Translations under genes and position numbers: made by a program
Shown: positions 55,570 through 63,865 of the stretch, piece by piece
Position numbering within the stretch: the first letter of the stretch is position 1
How the letters are laid out: each line of letters opens with the position of its first letter
The notes under the pieces: generated by a model
The model's database searches: none
What the model was told of the DNA's origin: nothing
The model's input: only the letters and a program-made list of their open reading frames with translations
Assembly (NCBI RefSeq): GCF_004369205.1
Contig: NZ_QFGA01000001.1
Coordinates: 620,001 to 684,000, forward strand
DNA: 64,000 nucleotides
Reading direction: 5' to 3'
From: Pelotomaculum schinkii
Lineage (GTDB): Bacteria; Bacillota; Desulfotomaculia; Desulfotomaculales; Pelotomaculaceae

Positions 55570-56249
55570 GGCCGCACCCTCTCGTCTCGCACTACTTTGC
55601 CATCTGATATGCCGATAATGCGGTCTGCTTGCAGGGCGATATTTTCGTCATGGGTGACGAGGAGCAGGGTCTGCCCATATTTTTTATTGCTTTCTTTCAG
55701 CAGTTTGATGATTTCATGTCCATTCCGGCTGTCCAAACTGCCCGTGGGTTCGTCGGCCAGCATGACCGCCGGGGCGTTCATCAAAGCGCGTCCTATGGAA
55801 ACGCGCTGTTGCTGGCCGCCCGAAAGCTGATTGGGTAAATGCGTTTTGCGGTCTTTTAGCCCAAGCAGTTCCAACAAGTCATTCAGCCGTTCCTCGTTGA
55901 CCTTGCGCTTGTCCATCAGGATAGGCAAGGTGATGTTTTCCACCACATTCAGGGTGGGAATGAGGTTGTGAAACTGGTAAATCAGTCCGACCTGCCGCCT
56001 GCGGAAAATGGCGAGTTTTTCATTGCCTTGGGCATATACATCCTGCCCCTCCAAATACACTTTTCCGCTTGTCGGCACGTCCACGCCGCCGATGATGTGA
56101 AGCAATGTGGATTTGCCCGAGCCGGAGGAACCGATGATTGCGGTAAACTCCCCTTTTTCGATTGTAAGCGAAACATGGTCAAGCGCGGCAACTTGGTTTT
56201 CGCCCTTGCCATAGGCCTTGCATAGATTTTCAATTCTTAATAGCTCCAT
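55566..56249 (-). CDS. ABC transporter ATPase (LolD/MacB/BceA type)
   Basis: 227 residues from ATG 56249 with AAAGGAG upstream. Walker A IIGSSGSGKSTLLH, Q-loop, signature QLSGGQQQRVSIGRAL, Walker B AVMLADEPTGSLD. Partner of the 863-residue permease. Confidence 0.95.
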   Translation of the reverse strand: MELLRIENLCKAYGKGENQVAALDHVSLTIEKGEFTAIIGSSGSGKSTLLHIIGGVDVPTSGKVYLEGQDVYAQGNEKLAIFRRRQVGLIYQFHNLIPTLNVVENITLPILMDKRKVNEERLNDLLELLGLKDRKTHLPNQLSGGQQQRVSIGRALMNAPAVMLADEPTGSLDSRNGHEIIKLLKESNKKYGQTLLLVTHDENIALQADRIIGISDGKVVRDERVRP

Positions 56250-56331
56250 TATGTGAGTCTCCTTTCTCATGTTTTACCCATATAATAGAACCTTCAACTT
56301 ACATCTCTGTGACTTTCAGGTGAGAGATTAG

Positions 56332-57321
56332 TCACTTTGGGAAACGAATGGCAAAGTTCGCGCCGCCCTGCGGGTGATTTTTGGCGGTAATCGTCCCTCC
56401 CTGCCGTGTTATAATCATCTTGCAGAGAGCCAATCCAATCCCGTATCCTGTTGCGTTTGCGCTTTTCCCGCGATAAAACCTGTCAAACAGGCGGGGTAAA
56501 TCTTCTTTTTCAAAGCCCGCGCCGCTGTCGTGGATGGCAATCTCGGTAAACAGTGGGTTGTCCTCACAAACAATCTCAATCTTCCCGTTCTCGCCTGCGC
56601 TTTCCATGCAATTTTTGAGGATGTTTTGAATTGCTTCCGAAAGCCAACCAGAATCGCCCTGAATGATTATCCCTTTCGGCACGTCTATTTGCAAAGCAAT
56701 ATCGTGCAGTTCCATTGGGATCAAAAACGGGTGAAGCGCAGCGCTTATCAAAGTGTTCACATCTATCTGCTCGCCTTGGAAAACCACAATGCCCGCGTCC
56801 AGGCGGGATAATTTCAACAGGGAAGTAAGCAGCCAATCCATCTGTACAAACAATTCCTTTGTTTCCCGTATCAATGCTTTCCGTTCATTTTCGTCAGGGT
56901 TATTCTCTAACAATGACAGAATAAGGTTCACGGATGTGAGAGGGGTGCGGAGTTGGTGGGCTATGTCAGCCAGCGAATCGGCAAGATGTTCTTTTTCTTT
57001 TTTCAGTGCGTCGTTTTGCTCCCGAATACGCAGCGTCATTTTTGTTATCTCGCTTTGCAGAATGGAAAGTTCGCCCTCGTCCGATTCACCAATATACAGA
57101 TGGTCAGCGTTATGAAGCACAAGATCGATTTGATCTGAAATCTGCGCAATGCTTTTATATCGGGCTTTGGTAAACGCAAAAAACGCTGTTCCAAAGGCGG
57201 CGGCAGAAGCAATGGCAAGGATTCCAGCCGCCGTATTGATTGCAAATCCCAGCGTCACAGCGGCGGCAGCTATTAAGGAGAACAAAATGGCAAGCTGCCG
57301 AAACTCTCTATTCCGAAGCAT
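56332..57321 (-). CDS. sensor histidine kinase
   Basis: 329 residues. Two membrane helices at about 10-50 with almost no extracellular loop, so it probably senses through the membrane or through the ABC permease (BceS-like). H-box DIAHQLRTPLTSVNL, N-box IQNILKNCMESAGENG, G-boxes IHDSGAGFEKED and GYGIGLALCK. Overlaps the response regulator gene by 14 bases. Confidence 0.93.
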   Translation of the reverse strand: MLRNREFRQLAILFSLIAAAAVTLGFAINTAAGILAIASAAAFGTAFFAFTKARYKSIAQISDQIDLVLHNADHLYIGESDEGELSILQSEITKMTLRIREQNDALKKEKEHLADSLADIAHQLRTPLTSVNLILSLLENNPDENERKALIRETKELFVQMDWLLTSLLKLSRLDAGIVVFQGEQIDVNTLISAALHPFLIPMELHDIALQIDVPKGIIIQGDSGWLSEAIQNILKNCMESAGENGKIEIVCEDNPLFTEIAIHDSGAGFEKEDLPRLFDRFYRGKSANATGYGIGLALCKMIITRQGGTITAKNHPQGGANFAIRFPK

Positions 57322-57994
57322 ACCCGTCCCCCAATCTATATCCCGTCCCGCGAACGGTCAGAATGATTTGCGGGCTTGCGGGGTTGTTCTCTATCTTCTC
57401 CCGCAGGCGTTTGATGTACACGGTCAATGTATTGTCATTGACAAACTCGCCCGCTGCGTCCCACAATTCGTCAAGCAGCCTGCTCCTTGTGATAATACTT
57501 TTTGGATTGTTAATAAACACCAACAACAAGCGGTATTCTAAGGCTGAAAGAAAAACCTCGCTGCCGTCCTTTTTCACGACGCCGCTTGCCATATCGACAT
57601 GAAGCCCGCAGATTTCAAAAGCCGATGGAGAACGTCCGCTTTTTCGCAGGGCGGTTCTGATTCGCGCGATCAGTTCACGCAGACGAAAAGGCTTGGTGAT
57701 ATAGTCGTCCGCGCCCATGTTCAGCCCGGTAACAACACTCGCCTCATCGCCGGAAGCCGTCAGAAAGATAACGGGGACATCTTGCGTTTCTTTGATTTCC
57801 GTGCAAACCGTAAAGCCATTTCCGTCAGGCAAAGAAATATCAATCAACGCCAAGTCAAATTTATTCCCGGCAAGTGCGGCAAGGGCTTCACTCCGCGTAG
57901 GGGCGTGAGTGACTGTAAATCCCTCCGAGCGGAGCAAAAGCACAAGGTTTTTAGTGATTGCCTTATCGTCCTCAACCAAAAATATCCGTGGCAT
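57308..57994 (-). CDS. OmpR-family response regulator
   Basis: 228 residues. Receiver domain: VEDDKAI, phospho-acceptor Asp in LALIDISLPDGNGF, lysine in YITKPFRLREL. C-terminal winged helix (FLSALEYRLLLVFINNPKSI). Pairs with the kinase that follows and likely controls the ABC genes. Its ATG overlaps the stop of the BlaI remnant (TAATG), showing they were once co-expressed. Confidence 0.95.
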   Translation of the reverse strand: MPRIFLVEDDKAITKNLVLLLRSEGFTVTHAPTRSEALAALAGNKFDLALIDISLPDGNGFTVCTEIKETQDVPVIFLTASGDEASVVTGLNMGADDYITKPFRLRELIARIRTALRKSGRSPSAFEICGLHVDMASGVVKKDGSEVFLSALEYRLLLVFINNPKSIITRSRLLDELWDAAGEFVNDNTLTVYIKRLREKIENNPASPQIILTVRGTGYRLGDGYASE

Positions 57995-58285
57995 TAGTCA
58001 GACCTCCGTTTCCTTATCCATTCTTGCAAGTCGTCTAAATCTTCGTCAGTCAATTCCTTGTCTTGATGAAGCGTCGATAGCAGACTGATAAATGAATTTT
58101 CATGGTATTGCTTAACAAAATTCCCAGTTTCAAATTGGAGATAATCTTCCTTTGAAACGAGTGGATAATACAGTCTTTCCTTGCCTTTTTTTTTCTGAGC
58201 GTAAGAACCCCTTTTCTACCAACCTGCTAAGTAATGTGACAACCGACTGTATAGGCCAGCTTTTTTCTCCCGACAAATGCCCCAT
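57994..58285 (-). pseudogene. broken BlaI/MecI-family repressor gene
   Basis: Reading from about 58285: MGHLSGEKSWPIQSVVTLLS, RLVEKGFLRSEKK, then a run of nine A breaks the frame, and the other frame gives GKERLYYPLVSKEDYLQFET and ends EDLDDLQEWIRKRRSD. This matches BlaI/CopY family proteins, but the first 25-40 residues are missing and the frame is shifted. It lies at the head of the two-component/ABC operon, which may thus have lost a repressor. Confidence 0.8.
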
Positions 58286-58741
58286 TACCTAGATGAGGTT
58301 ACTGGCCCCTTGGTCCTTGGCAACACGGGTGCGAGGCTCCATGTCAAGGGCGGCCACGGCTCTTTTTTCGAAATCCTATGAAAACAGGAGAAAACCCGCC
58401 ATTTCCCGTGTCTATTTTAACGGGACAAGCTCATTTGGTGTAAACACTATGTGGTATTTACAATTCCATTGTGTGTGTGCTAAACTTTCTGTATCCATTT
58501 GGATATCTACCTCCTTTGTTAGTGCGGCTGGCTAAACCTGCACTATTTTACCAAAGAGAGGTAGATTTTTCTACTCATAGCTAAAGCTTTTTGGAACCAC
58601 CTGCATAGCAGGTGGTTTTCGTTATACAAAAACCCAGTGCTGCTGAAAGTATCAGCAGCACTATTTTCATGATTTTTTGTGGTTTTAAACCCTTCTCAGC
58701 TTTAAGCCTGCGGTAAGTTTATTTATTGCAACAAAAACCTG
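58286..58741. other. gene-free region with possible insertion remnant
   Basis: No supported gene. 58290-58450 looks like unrelated DNA joined to the truncated BlaI gene, possibly an old IS end. A hairpin at 58595-58617 (AACCACCTGC with GCAGGTGGTT) has no good U-run. The following hairpin is listed separately. Confidence 0.4.
58632..58662 (-). terminator. terminator of the 58742-59056 gene
   Basis: AGTGCTGCTGA (58636-58646) pairs with TCAGCAGCACT (58652-58662). On the minus strand GGGTTTTTG follows. Confidence 0.75.
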
Positions 58742-59056
58742 CTACCCTCTCGGGTGAAACTGCCAACAGGCCTGACGGTGCGGGCCGGCCGTGGACAAAA
58801 CACGCTCCAGTCCCTCCCTGCCTACTAGTTCCAATACTTCCACGGCATCCAGTTCTCCGGGGACCCTCCTGCTCAGGCCGGCATACCGTGGAATCTGCGC
58901 CGCGCACCCGTTCCTGGTCTCGTTCCCGCCTGTTACCAGTACAAAAAATTTGCAGTGGGCACAAGTTTGAGCCACCTTGTCCCGTAGTTCGGGCAGCATC
59001 ATCTTGTGGCCCTCGTATAGAAAATTTTTACGGTAGTAGTCGTGGATATTAGCCAT
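58742..59056 (-). CDS. small four-cysteine protein, unknown
   Basis: 104 residues from ATG 59056 (MANIHDYYRKNFLYEGHK) with AGGGACGGGG upstream. Cysteines in QTCAHCKFFVLV, RNGCAAQIPRYAG and RQACWQFHPRG could bind one metal or Fe-S cluster. No family recognised. It lies directly downstream of the structured RNA and dinB in the same direction, so it may share SOS-type control. Confidence 0.65.
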   Translation of the reverse strand: MANIHDYYRKNFLYEGHKMMLPELRDKVAQTCAHCKFFVLVTGGNETRNGCAAQIPRYAGLSRRVPGELDAVEVLELVGREGLERVLSTAGPHRQACWQFHPRG

Positions 59057-59124
59057 CCCCGTCCCTGGTTTCTGAAAGCTAAACAAATCTGATTTATACA
59101 GGATAATCCAGCTTTATTAACTTT

Positions 59125-59349
59125 CTCTCCCGCCGACTAACGGGAGGCAGTGTCACAGGATTCAACTGCTGAGCTATGGACTCTCGCCCATATTCCGGTG
59201 GTTCACCTTGCGGTTCACCGCCTGGCCATTAGAAAGACCAGTCCTGCCCGGAAGGGGGTGTTACCCACCGCCTAGTTGTTCTAACCTCCGCGCCCGACTT
59301 TCACAGCGTGTCTTTGCGACGCATCATCGGAAGTGACTGCTAAGAAACC
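59125..59349 (-). ncRNA. structured RNA resembling the raiA motif
   Basis: About 225 bases without a gene but with many conserved-looking RNA segments, read on the minus strand: CACTTCCGATGATGCGTCGC, GCTGTGAAAGTCGGGC, ACTAGGCGGTGGGTAACAC, GGCGGTGAACCGCAAGGTGA, CCATAGCTCAGCAGTTGAAT, and a closing hairpin CTCCCG-CGGGAG at 59126-59147. These resemble the raiA motif, a structured RNA of Firmicutes, as I remember it. It is not RNase P, tmRNA, SRP or 6S RNA. The name needs a covariance search. Confidence 0.55.
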
Positions 59350-59417
59350 TTTTTCCTTTCACTTATATTGACTCAGTATTCATACACCGTTACCACCTCC
59401 TGTTACTATACTACCAT

Positions 59418-59431
59418 AGAACAGATGTTCG
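59418..59431 (-). promoter_or_regulatory. LexA (SOS) box in front of the structured RNA
   Basis: Minus strand CGAACATCTGTTCT, nine of ten matches to the Bacillus consensus CGAAC-N4-GTTCG. It lies between possible -35 TTGATG (59437-59432) and -10 TAGTAT, so LexA would block this promoter. The only genes downstream are the RNA and the four-cysteine protein. Confidence 0.7.
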
Positions 59432-59452
59432 CATCAACGGTTTTTATTATTC

Positions 59453-60685
59453 TTATCTCAATTTATTCAGGTATTCTGTAGCTGTTTCAACCCTCCCGTC
59501 CCGTTCCCGGAGCACACCGCCGGGCGCCAGAGAAATAGCCCTGAAGATGCTCTTCTCACCAAACCGGTCCCGGATCCTGTCGCAGGCCGCATTCAACCGG
59601 CGGGCTCGCTCTACCTCCCCGAACAGGTCTAACTGCTCGGCGATGTTCTTAACCAAGCCGGCCAGAGCAACCCCCACCATCCTGACCGGCTTCCAGTCAG
59701 GCCAGTGCCGGTGCAACAGTTCGACCGCCGCCCGGTGGACATCAGCAGCATTGGCGGTGAGATGCGCTACGGTAAGGGCGCGGGATATCCACAAAAACTC
59801 CGTATCTTTTAAGCTTAAATTAACCGTCCTGCCGACATATCCCCCCAGGCACACCCGCCGGCAGACAATGTCGCACAGCTCCAGGATTACTTCTTCAATC
59901 TCATGGTATCCCCGGTAGTCCCTGGAAAGTGTGACTTGACGCCCAATGGACTTCACCTTCTCCAGAGAGTGGGGATCCACCGGGCTGTAGTCGATGCCGT
60001 TGGCGGACAGGTGCAGGACATGACCCATCAGACCGAACTTTTTTTGCAGCACCGGCAGCGGGTAGCCGGCAAGTTCACCGATAGTGTGAATATTAAGGTC
60101 CCGCAGCCTTTTTTCCAGGCGGCGGCCCACGCCAAAAAGCTCCCGTACCGGCAGGGGCCATATTTTATCCCGTACGCCGGTTAGATCCAGAACCGTAAGA
60201 CCATCCGGCTTCTGCATGCCCGCCGCCATTTTGGCCAGGAGTTTATTGGGGCCCACCCCAACACTGCACAGGACACCTACCTCCTCTTTAATCCTACCTT
60301 TAAGCTTACGGGCAATTGCCGAAGAGGTACCGAAGAGATGGCCGCACCCGGAAACATCCATAAAGGCCTCATCGATGGAGAAAGGCTCCACCAAAGGCGT
60401 GAAATCATGCATAATCCGTACAATCCGGGTAGAAAAATTGACGTAGTGATTGTACCGGGGTTTGATAAAAACACCTTCCCGGCAAAGGTTCCGGGCTTCC
60501 CCCACGGTTATGCCCGTCTGTATGCCGCAGGCCTTCGCTTCGTAGGAGGCTGCTAAAACGATGCCATGGCGCTTGGCCGGATCCCCGGCCACAATAACCG
60601 GCCTGCCCTGTAGCGCAGGGTCCAAAGCCTGGTGCACACTGGCGAAAAAAGAATTCATATCAGCAAGGAGGATTGGACAGTGCAT
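59453..60685 (-). CDS. dinB: DNA polymerase IV (Y family)
   Basis: 410 residues with GGGGAGGGG upstream. Catalytic residues: LLADMNSFFASVHQ (Asp with steric-gate Phe) and PFSIDEAFMDVSG (SIDE motif). Helix-hairpin-helix region GVGPNKLLAKMAAGMQ and little-finger domain follow. An error-prone polymerase for damaged DNA. A LexA box lies 40 bases upstream. Confidence 0.95.
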   Translation of the reverse strand: MHCPILLADMNSFFASVHQALDPALQGRPVIVAGDPAKRHGIVLAASYEAKACGIQTGITVGEARNLCREGVFIKPRYNHYVNFSTRIVRIMHDFTPLVEPFSIDEAFMDVSGCGHLFGTSSAIARKLKGRIKEEVGVLCSVGVGPNKLLAKMAAGMQKPDGLTVLDLTGVRDKIWPLPVRELFGVGRRLEKRLRDLNIHTIGELAGYPLPVLQKKFGLMGHVLHLSANGIDYSPVDPHSLEKVKSIGRQVTLSRDYRGYHEIEEVILELCDIVCRRVCLGGYVGRTVNLSLKDTEFLWISRALTVAHLTANAADVHRAAVELLHRHWPDWKPVRMVGVALAGLVKNIAEQLDLFGEVERARRLNAACDRIRDRFGEKSIFRAISLAPGGVLRERDGRVETATEYLNKLR

Positions 60686-60724
60686 GTAGCCCCTCCCCGA
60701 ACACTTGTTTCCCTTATTATATAT

Positions 60725-60738
60725 CGAACTAGTGTTCT
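60725..60738 (-). promoter_or_regulatory. LexA (SOS) box of dinB
   Basis: CGAACTAGTGTTCT, nine of ten consensus matches, 40 bases before the dinB start. Same form as the box at 59418. Confidence 0.75.
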
Positions 60739-60832
60739 AGGCAAAGTGGTATATAAAGGTATCGCTTACCGCAATGAGGTGCGAATTCCGGGAAAACGGC
60801 AGTCTCCAGGCAATCGCATGCCGGGACAGGGT

Positions 60833-60873
60833 AAAACAAAAAGCTGTTGTTTTAATCAACAGCTTTTTGTTTT
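60833..60873. terminator. perfect 17-bp hairpin, terminator of sdpRI
   Basis: AAAACAAAAAGCTGTTG (60833-60849) pairs perfectly with CAACAGCTTTTTGTTTT (60857-60873). U-rich on both sides, so bidirectional. It lies past repeat copy D, downstream of sdpI. Confidence 0.85.
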
Positions 60874-60957
60874 AACATAGCTTATGTGGTTGTTTCATTC
60901 TGTCCTCAAAATAACATTGCGAGCGACTATTCTAAGAAGCCACTCTTGAACCCAGCT

Positions 60958-61022
60958 AAATGTAGGTGCGAATTCATTCGCACAAAAGTCACATTGGCTG
61001 CCACAAGTTCGGCGCTGGACGA
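60958..61022. repeat. dispersed palindromic repeat, copy D (truncated)
   Basis: AATGTAGGTGCGAATTCATT, CGCACAAAAGTCACATTGGC and CACAAGTTCGGCGCTGG match copy A, then the sequence diverges before the second half of the palindrome, 17 bases short of the sdpI stop. Confidence 0.75.
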
Positions 61023-61038
61023 CATGGTGGTCTGGGCT

Positions 61039-61725
61039 TTATTTTGAAAGCCTGCGGAACTCAAGGTACGAGTAAACGAAAGGGACGATTACCGCCAGGG
61101 CGAGGGCTACTGCCAGAGCCAGTCCACCAGCCGGGCCGCCCATCAGGGCTCCGACCAACCCCAGAATACCTGCCGCAACCCAGAGCCGGCCGCCCAATCG
61201 GTGTGTTTTCCGCCAGACCACTTCGTTGGCCAGTGTCCAGGGTGTTCTAATGCCCACAAAATAGTTGTGCCGGAACTGCCCCATGTAGTTTCCGATGACC
61301 AGGAGCAGCAGGGACACTCCTGTCATTACAATCCTGTCAACCGGAGCCTGGAAACCTAAAGCGTTTAAAACAACTACCAGGTGAAGACCTGTCATGAAGA
61401 TCACCAGTACCGCTTTGATGACCCGGTAAGCCCCGGCAAATTTTTCGTAGTTCTGACGGCTTGGATCGATTAAAGGGAGGAGCAGCATACCCAGATAAAT
61501 ACCCGCAGTTAGCAGGGGGATGCCAAAGGCTCCCCAGCAGCGGGAGGAATAGCCGTCCACCTCACCCCTGTAGTTCCAGTGGCTGGCCACCCGCTCCGGC
61601 AGCTGCGGGTATACCACCGCCCCAAGGACTAGAGCCGCTACAATCAACAGCCATAACGGCCATTCCGACAAAAATATTTTAAAGGTATCCGGTAAACGTT
61701 TATTATTTCTATTCACTGGCTCCAC
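61039..61725 (-). CDS. sdpI: SdpI-family membrane protein (DUF1648)
   Basis: About 228 residues. DUF1648 region near the N-terminus (LPERVASHWNYRGEVDGYSS) and the SdpI part near 145-200 (NYMGQFRHNYFVGIRTPWTL, VWRKTHRLGG). Six membrane helices. In B. subtilis SdpI protects against the SDP toxin and binds the repressor SdpR. Start GTG 61725 or GTG 61716. Co-transcribed with the ArsR-type repressor, with overlapping ends. Confidence 0.88.
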   Translation of the reverse strand: MEPVNRNNKRLPDTFKIFLSEWPLWLLIVAALVLGAVVYPQLPERVASHWNYRGEVDGYSSRCWGAFGIPLLTAGIYLGMLLLPLIDPSRQNYEKFAGAYRVIKAVLVIFMTGLHLVVVLNALGFQAPVDRIVMTGVSLLLLVIGNYMGQFRHNYFVGIRTPWTLANEVVWRKTHRLGGRLWVAAGILGLVGALMGGPAGGLALAVALALAVIVPFVYSYLEFRRLSK

Positions 61726-61990
61726 CTACCTTTCTATTTAACAGATCTGAAAACCAGCCCATTACCTCCTGGAAGACTGTCATATTCAGGGAATAGTAAA
61801 TAAACTGGCCGTGTCGCTCATCCAGTACCAGTCCAGACTGCTTTAACAGGTTAAGGTGGTGCGATATGCTTGGTTTGGATATGTCGAACTCATCGGCTAT
61901 TTCGCCGGCGGTCAAATCACGTTCCCTTAAAAGCTTCAATATCTTACGGCGCGTTGGGTCGGCCAAGGCTTTAAAAGTAAGGCCAACCAT
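61709..61990 (-). CDS. sdpR: ArsR-family repressor, SdpR-like
   Basis: 93 residues with GGGAGGG upstream. Winged helix: ALADPTRRKILKLLRERDLT, DEFDISKPSISHHLNLLKQS, QFIYYSLNMTVFQEV. It has no metal-binding cysteines, as in SdpR. Probably represses its own operon and is sequestered by SdpI. No sdpABC toxin genes are in the window. Confidence 0.9.
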   Translation of the reverse strand: MVGLTFKALADPTRRKILKLLRERDLTAGEIADEFDISKPSISHHLNLLKQSGLVLDERHGQFIYYSLNMTVFQEVMGWFSDLLNRKVGGASE

Positions 61991-62255
61991 AAGATATCCC
62001 TCCCAGCTAATTTGATATTTAGGTAATTATCTAAATATATTATAATTCACCTGCCACCATGAGTCAATATTCCTCTGGCCCTTTCGAAAACAATAAAGGT
62101 CTAATCCGTTATCCTGATACCTGCATGAAACGAGCAACGTGAAAGTGGTATTTGTTTTTTCCCGAACTCTAAAATAGCATTAGAATAGTAGGTAAGATAG
62201 CGTTGTATATCGAATTCATATTCATAACGGTCTTTTATGTTTGGAGGCATTATTA

Positions 62256-63833
62256 TTGGAGACAAAAAAAAGCCATATTGCTTTGATTCAATGGAAAAGC
62301 TTTCGTTTAAAAATATTTTTTGAGGGAATTTTGGTCGGTTTATTCGCTGGTATACTGGTCGTGGCGTTTAGGTACCTCTTGGAAAAAGCCGAATTATTGC
62401 GCGAACATATCTATACTGTTTTAGAGGTAAACGGCTCTGGGGTCACTTTTTTATGGTTTATTGCGCTAATAATGGTGTCTGTCTGCCTGGGTTTTATTTC
62501 CCATATAGTCCCTATGGCCAGCGGAAGCGGCATACCACAGGTAAAAGGTATTATCCTGGGTCACTTCAAGATGGGCTGGCTAAAAATAATCATAGGGAAA
62601 TTTCTTGGCGGAGTTCTTGCTATTGGTTCAGGCATGTCGCTGGGACGTGAGGGTCCCTCCATCCAATTGGGAGCTATGGCGGGTCAAGGCGTCAGCCGCC
62701 TTTTAGGCAGGTTAAGAATAGAGGAAAAGTATTTAATTACAAGCGGCGCCAGCGCTGGTTTAGCAGCAGCTTTTAATGCGCCGCTCGCTGGAGTAATCTT
62801 TGCGCTTGAAGAATTGCACAAAAACTTTTCCCCGGCTGTCTTGATGTCGGCTATGGCAGCATCGCTAACAGCCGATTTAATAACCCAACAAGTCTTCGGC
62901 CAAAAACCTGTCTTTAACTTCCATGATCTCGTTGTGTTACCGCATAATTACTACATTTATGTTGTTGGTCTTGGTGTCATCTGCGGGTTTTTGGGCTTTC
63001 TCTTTAACCGGACGCTGACAAAGACAATGGATAGTTACAATAAGATCACCTGGCTGCCAAAAACGTTTATGTCGGCGCCAGCCTTAATACTCGGTGGAAT
63101 ATTGGGCTTTTTCCTGCCTGAAGTTCTGGGGGGAGGAAACAAACTCATCGACTCTGTTGGACAGGCCAGCTATGGGATCGCTATTTTATTAATATTTTTT
63201 ACTGTTAAATTTATATATACCATGATCAGCTACGGTTCCGGCGTACCGGGAGGAATATTCATGCCGATGCTGGTTATCGGAGCGCTGGCCGGAGCTATAT
63301 ATGGCAATATGCTCATAGTCTATTTTCATATTGATCAACATTTCTTTAATAATTTTGTTGTTTTGGCCATGGCTGCTTATTTCACCGCCATTGTCAAGGC
63401 GCCGGTGACCGGCAGTATTCTAATTACTGAAATGACAGGTTCTTTTGACCATTTATTAGCGCTAATCATCGTTTCGGTAACTGCCTATATGGTTAGTGAT
63501 ATCTTAAAAACCGCGCCAATATATGAAACATTATTGGCGCGGTCGCTGGTTAAAAAGAATCACAATATTTACTCCGGTTGGGACAATAAGACCCTGATTG
63601 AAGTTGCCGTATGTCTTGGTTCAAAGCTGGAAGGCAAAAGAATAATGGATATCGCCTGGCCGCCTCACTGCCTGCTGATAAGTATTAAGCGGGGCGAAGC
63701 CGAAATTATCCCCAGGGGAAATACAAAAATCATAGTCGGTGATTATCTATTCGCGCTTGCCAATGAAAATGAATCGGCAGATATAAAAGAAGCATTGTCT
63801 CTCATGGCAGGGACCGCTCAAACCATGGAATAG
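62256..63833 (+). CDS. CLC chloride channel / H+-Cl- antiporter with C-terminal TrkA-C domain
   Basis: 525 residues from TTG 62256, with TTTGGAGG 8 bases upstream; an earlier TTG overlaps this site. Ion-path motifs are present: ASGSGIPQVKG, LGREGPSIQLGA (gating Glu) and SGVPGGIFMPMLV. About twelve membrane segments to residue 425, then a RCK/TrkA-C-like regulatory domain (KLEGKRIMDIAWPPHCLLIS, DYLFALANENES). Moves chloride across the membrane. Single gene. Confidence 0.93.
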   Translation: METKKSHIALIQWKSFRLKIFFEGILVGLFAGILVVAFRYLLEKAELLREHIYTVLEVNGSGVTFLWFIALIMVSVCLGFISHIVPMASGSGIPQVKGIILGHFKMGWLKIIIGKFLGGVLAIGSGMSLGREGPSIQLGAMAGQGVSRLLGRLRIEEKYLITSGASAGLAAAFNAPLAGVIFALEELHKNFSPAVLMSAMAASLTADLITQQVFGQKPVFNFHDLVVLPHNYYIYVVGLGVICGFLGFLFNRTLTKTMDSYNKITWLPKTFMSAPALILGGILGFFLPEVLGGGNKLIDSVGQASYGIAILLIFFTVKFIYTMISYGSGVPGGIFMPMLVIGALAGAIYGNMLIVYFHIDQHFFNNFVVLAMAAYFTAIVKAPVTGSILITEMTGSFDHLLALIIVSVTAYMVSDILKTAPIYETLLARSLVKKNHNIYSGWDNKTLIEVAVCLGSKLEGKRIMDIAWPPHCLLISIKRGEAEIIPRGNTKIIVGDYLFALANENESADIKEALSLMAGTAQTME

Positions 63834-63865
63834 ATAACAATACCGTGCCAGGCGGGTGTAATCAT

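Noticed and set aside
59148-59230. Sequence CCATAGCTCAGCAGTTGAAT looks like a tRNA D-arm
   Set aside because: No acceptor or T-arm can be built around it, and it sits inside a longer structured RNA.
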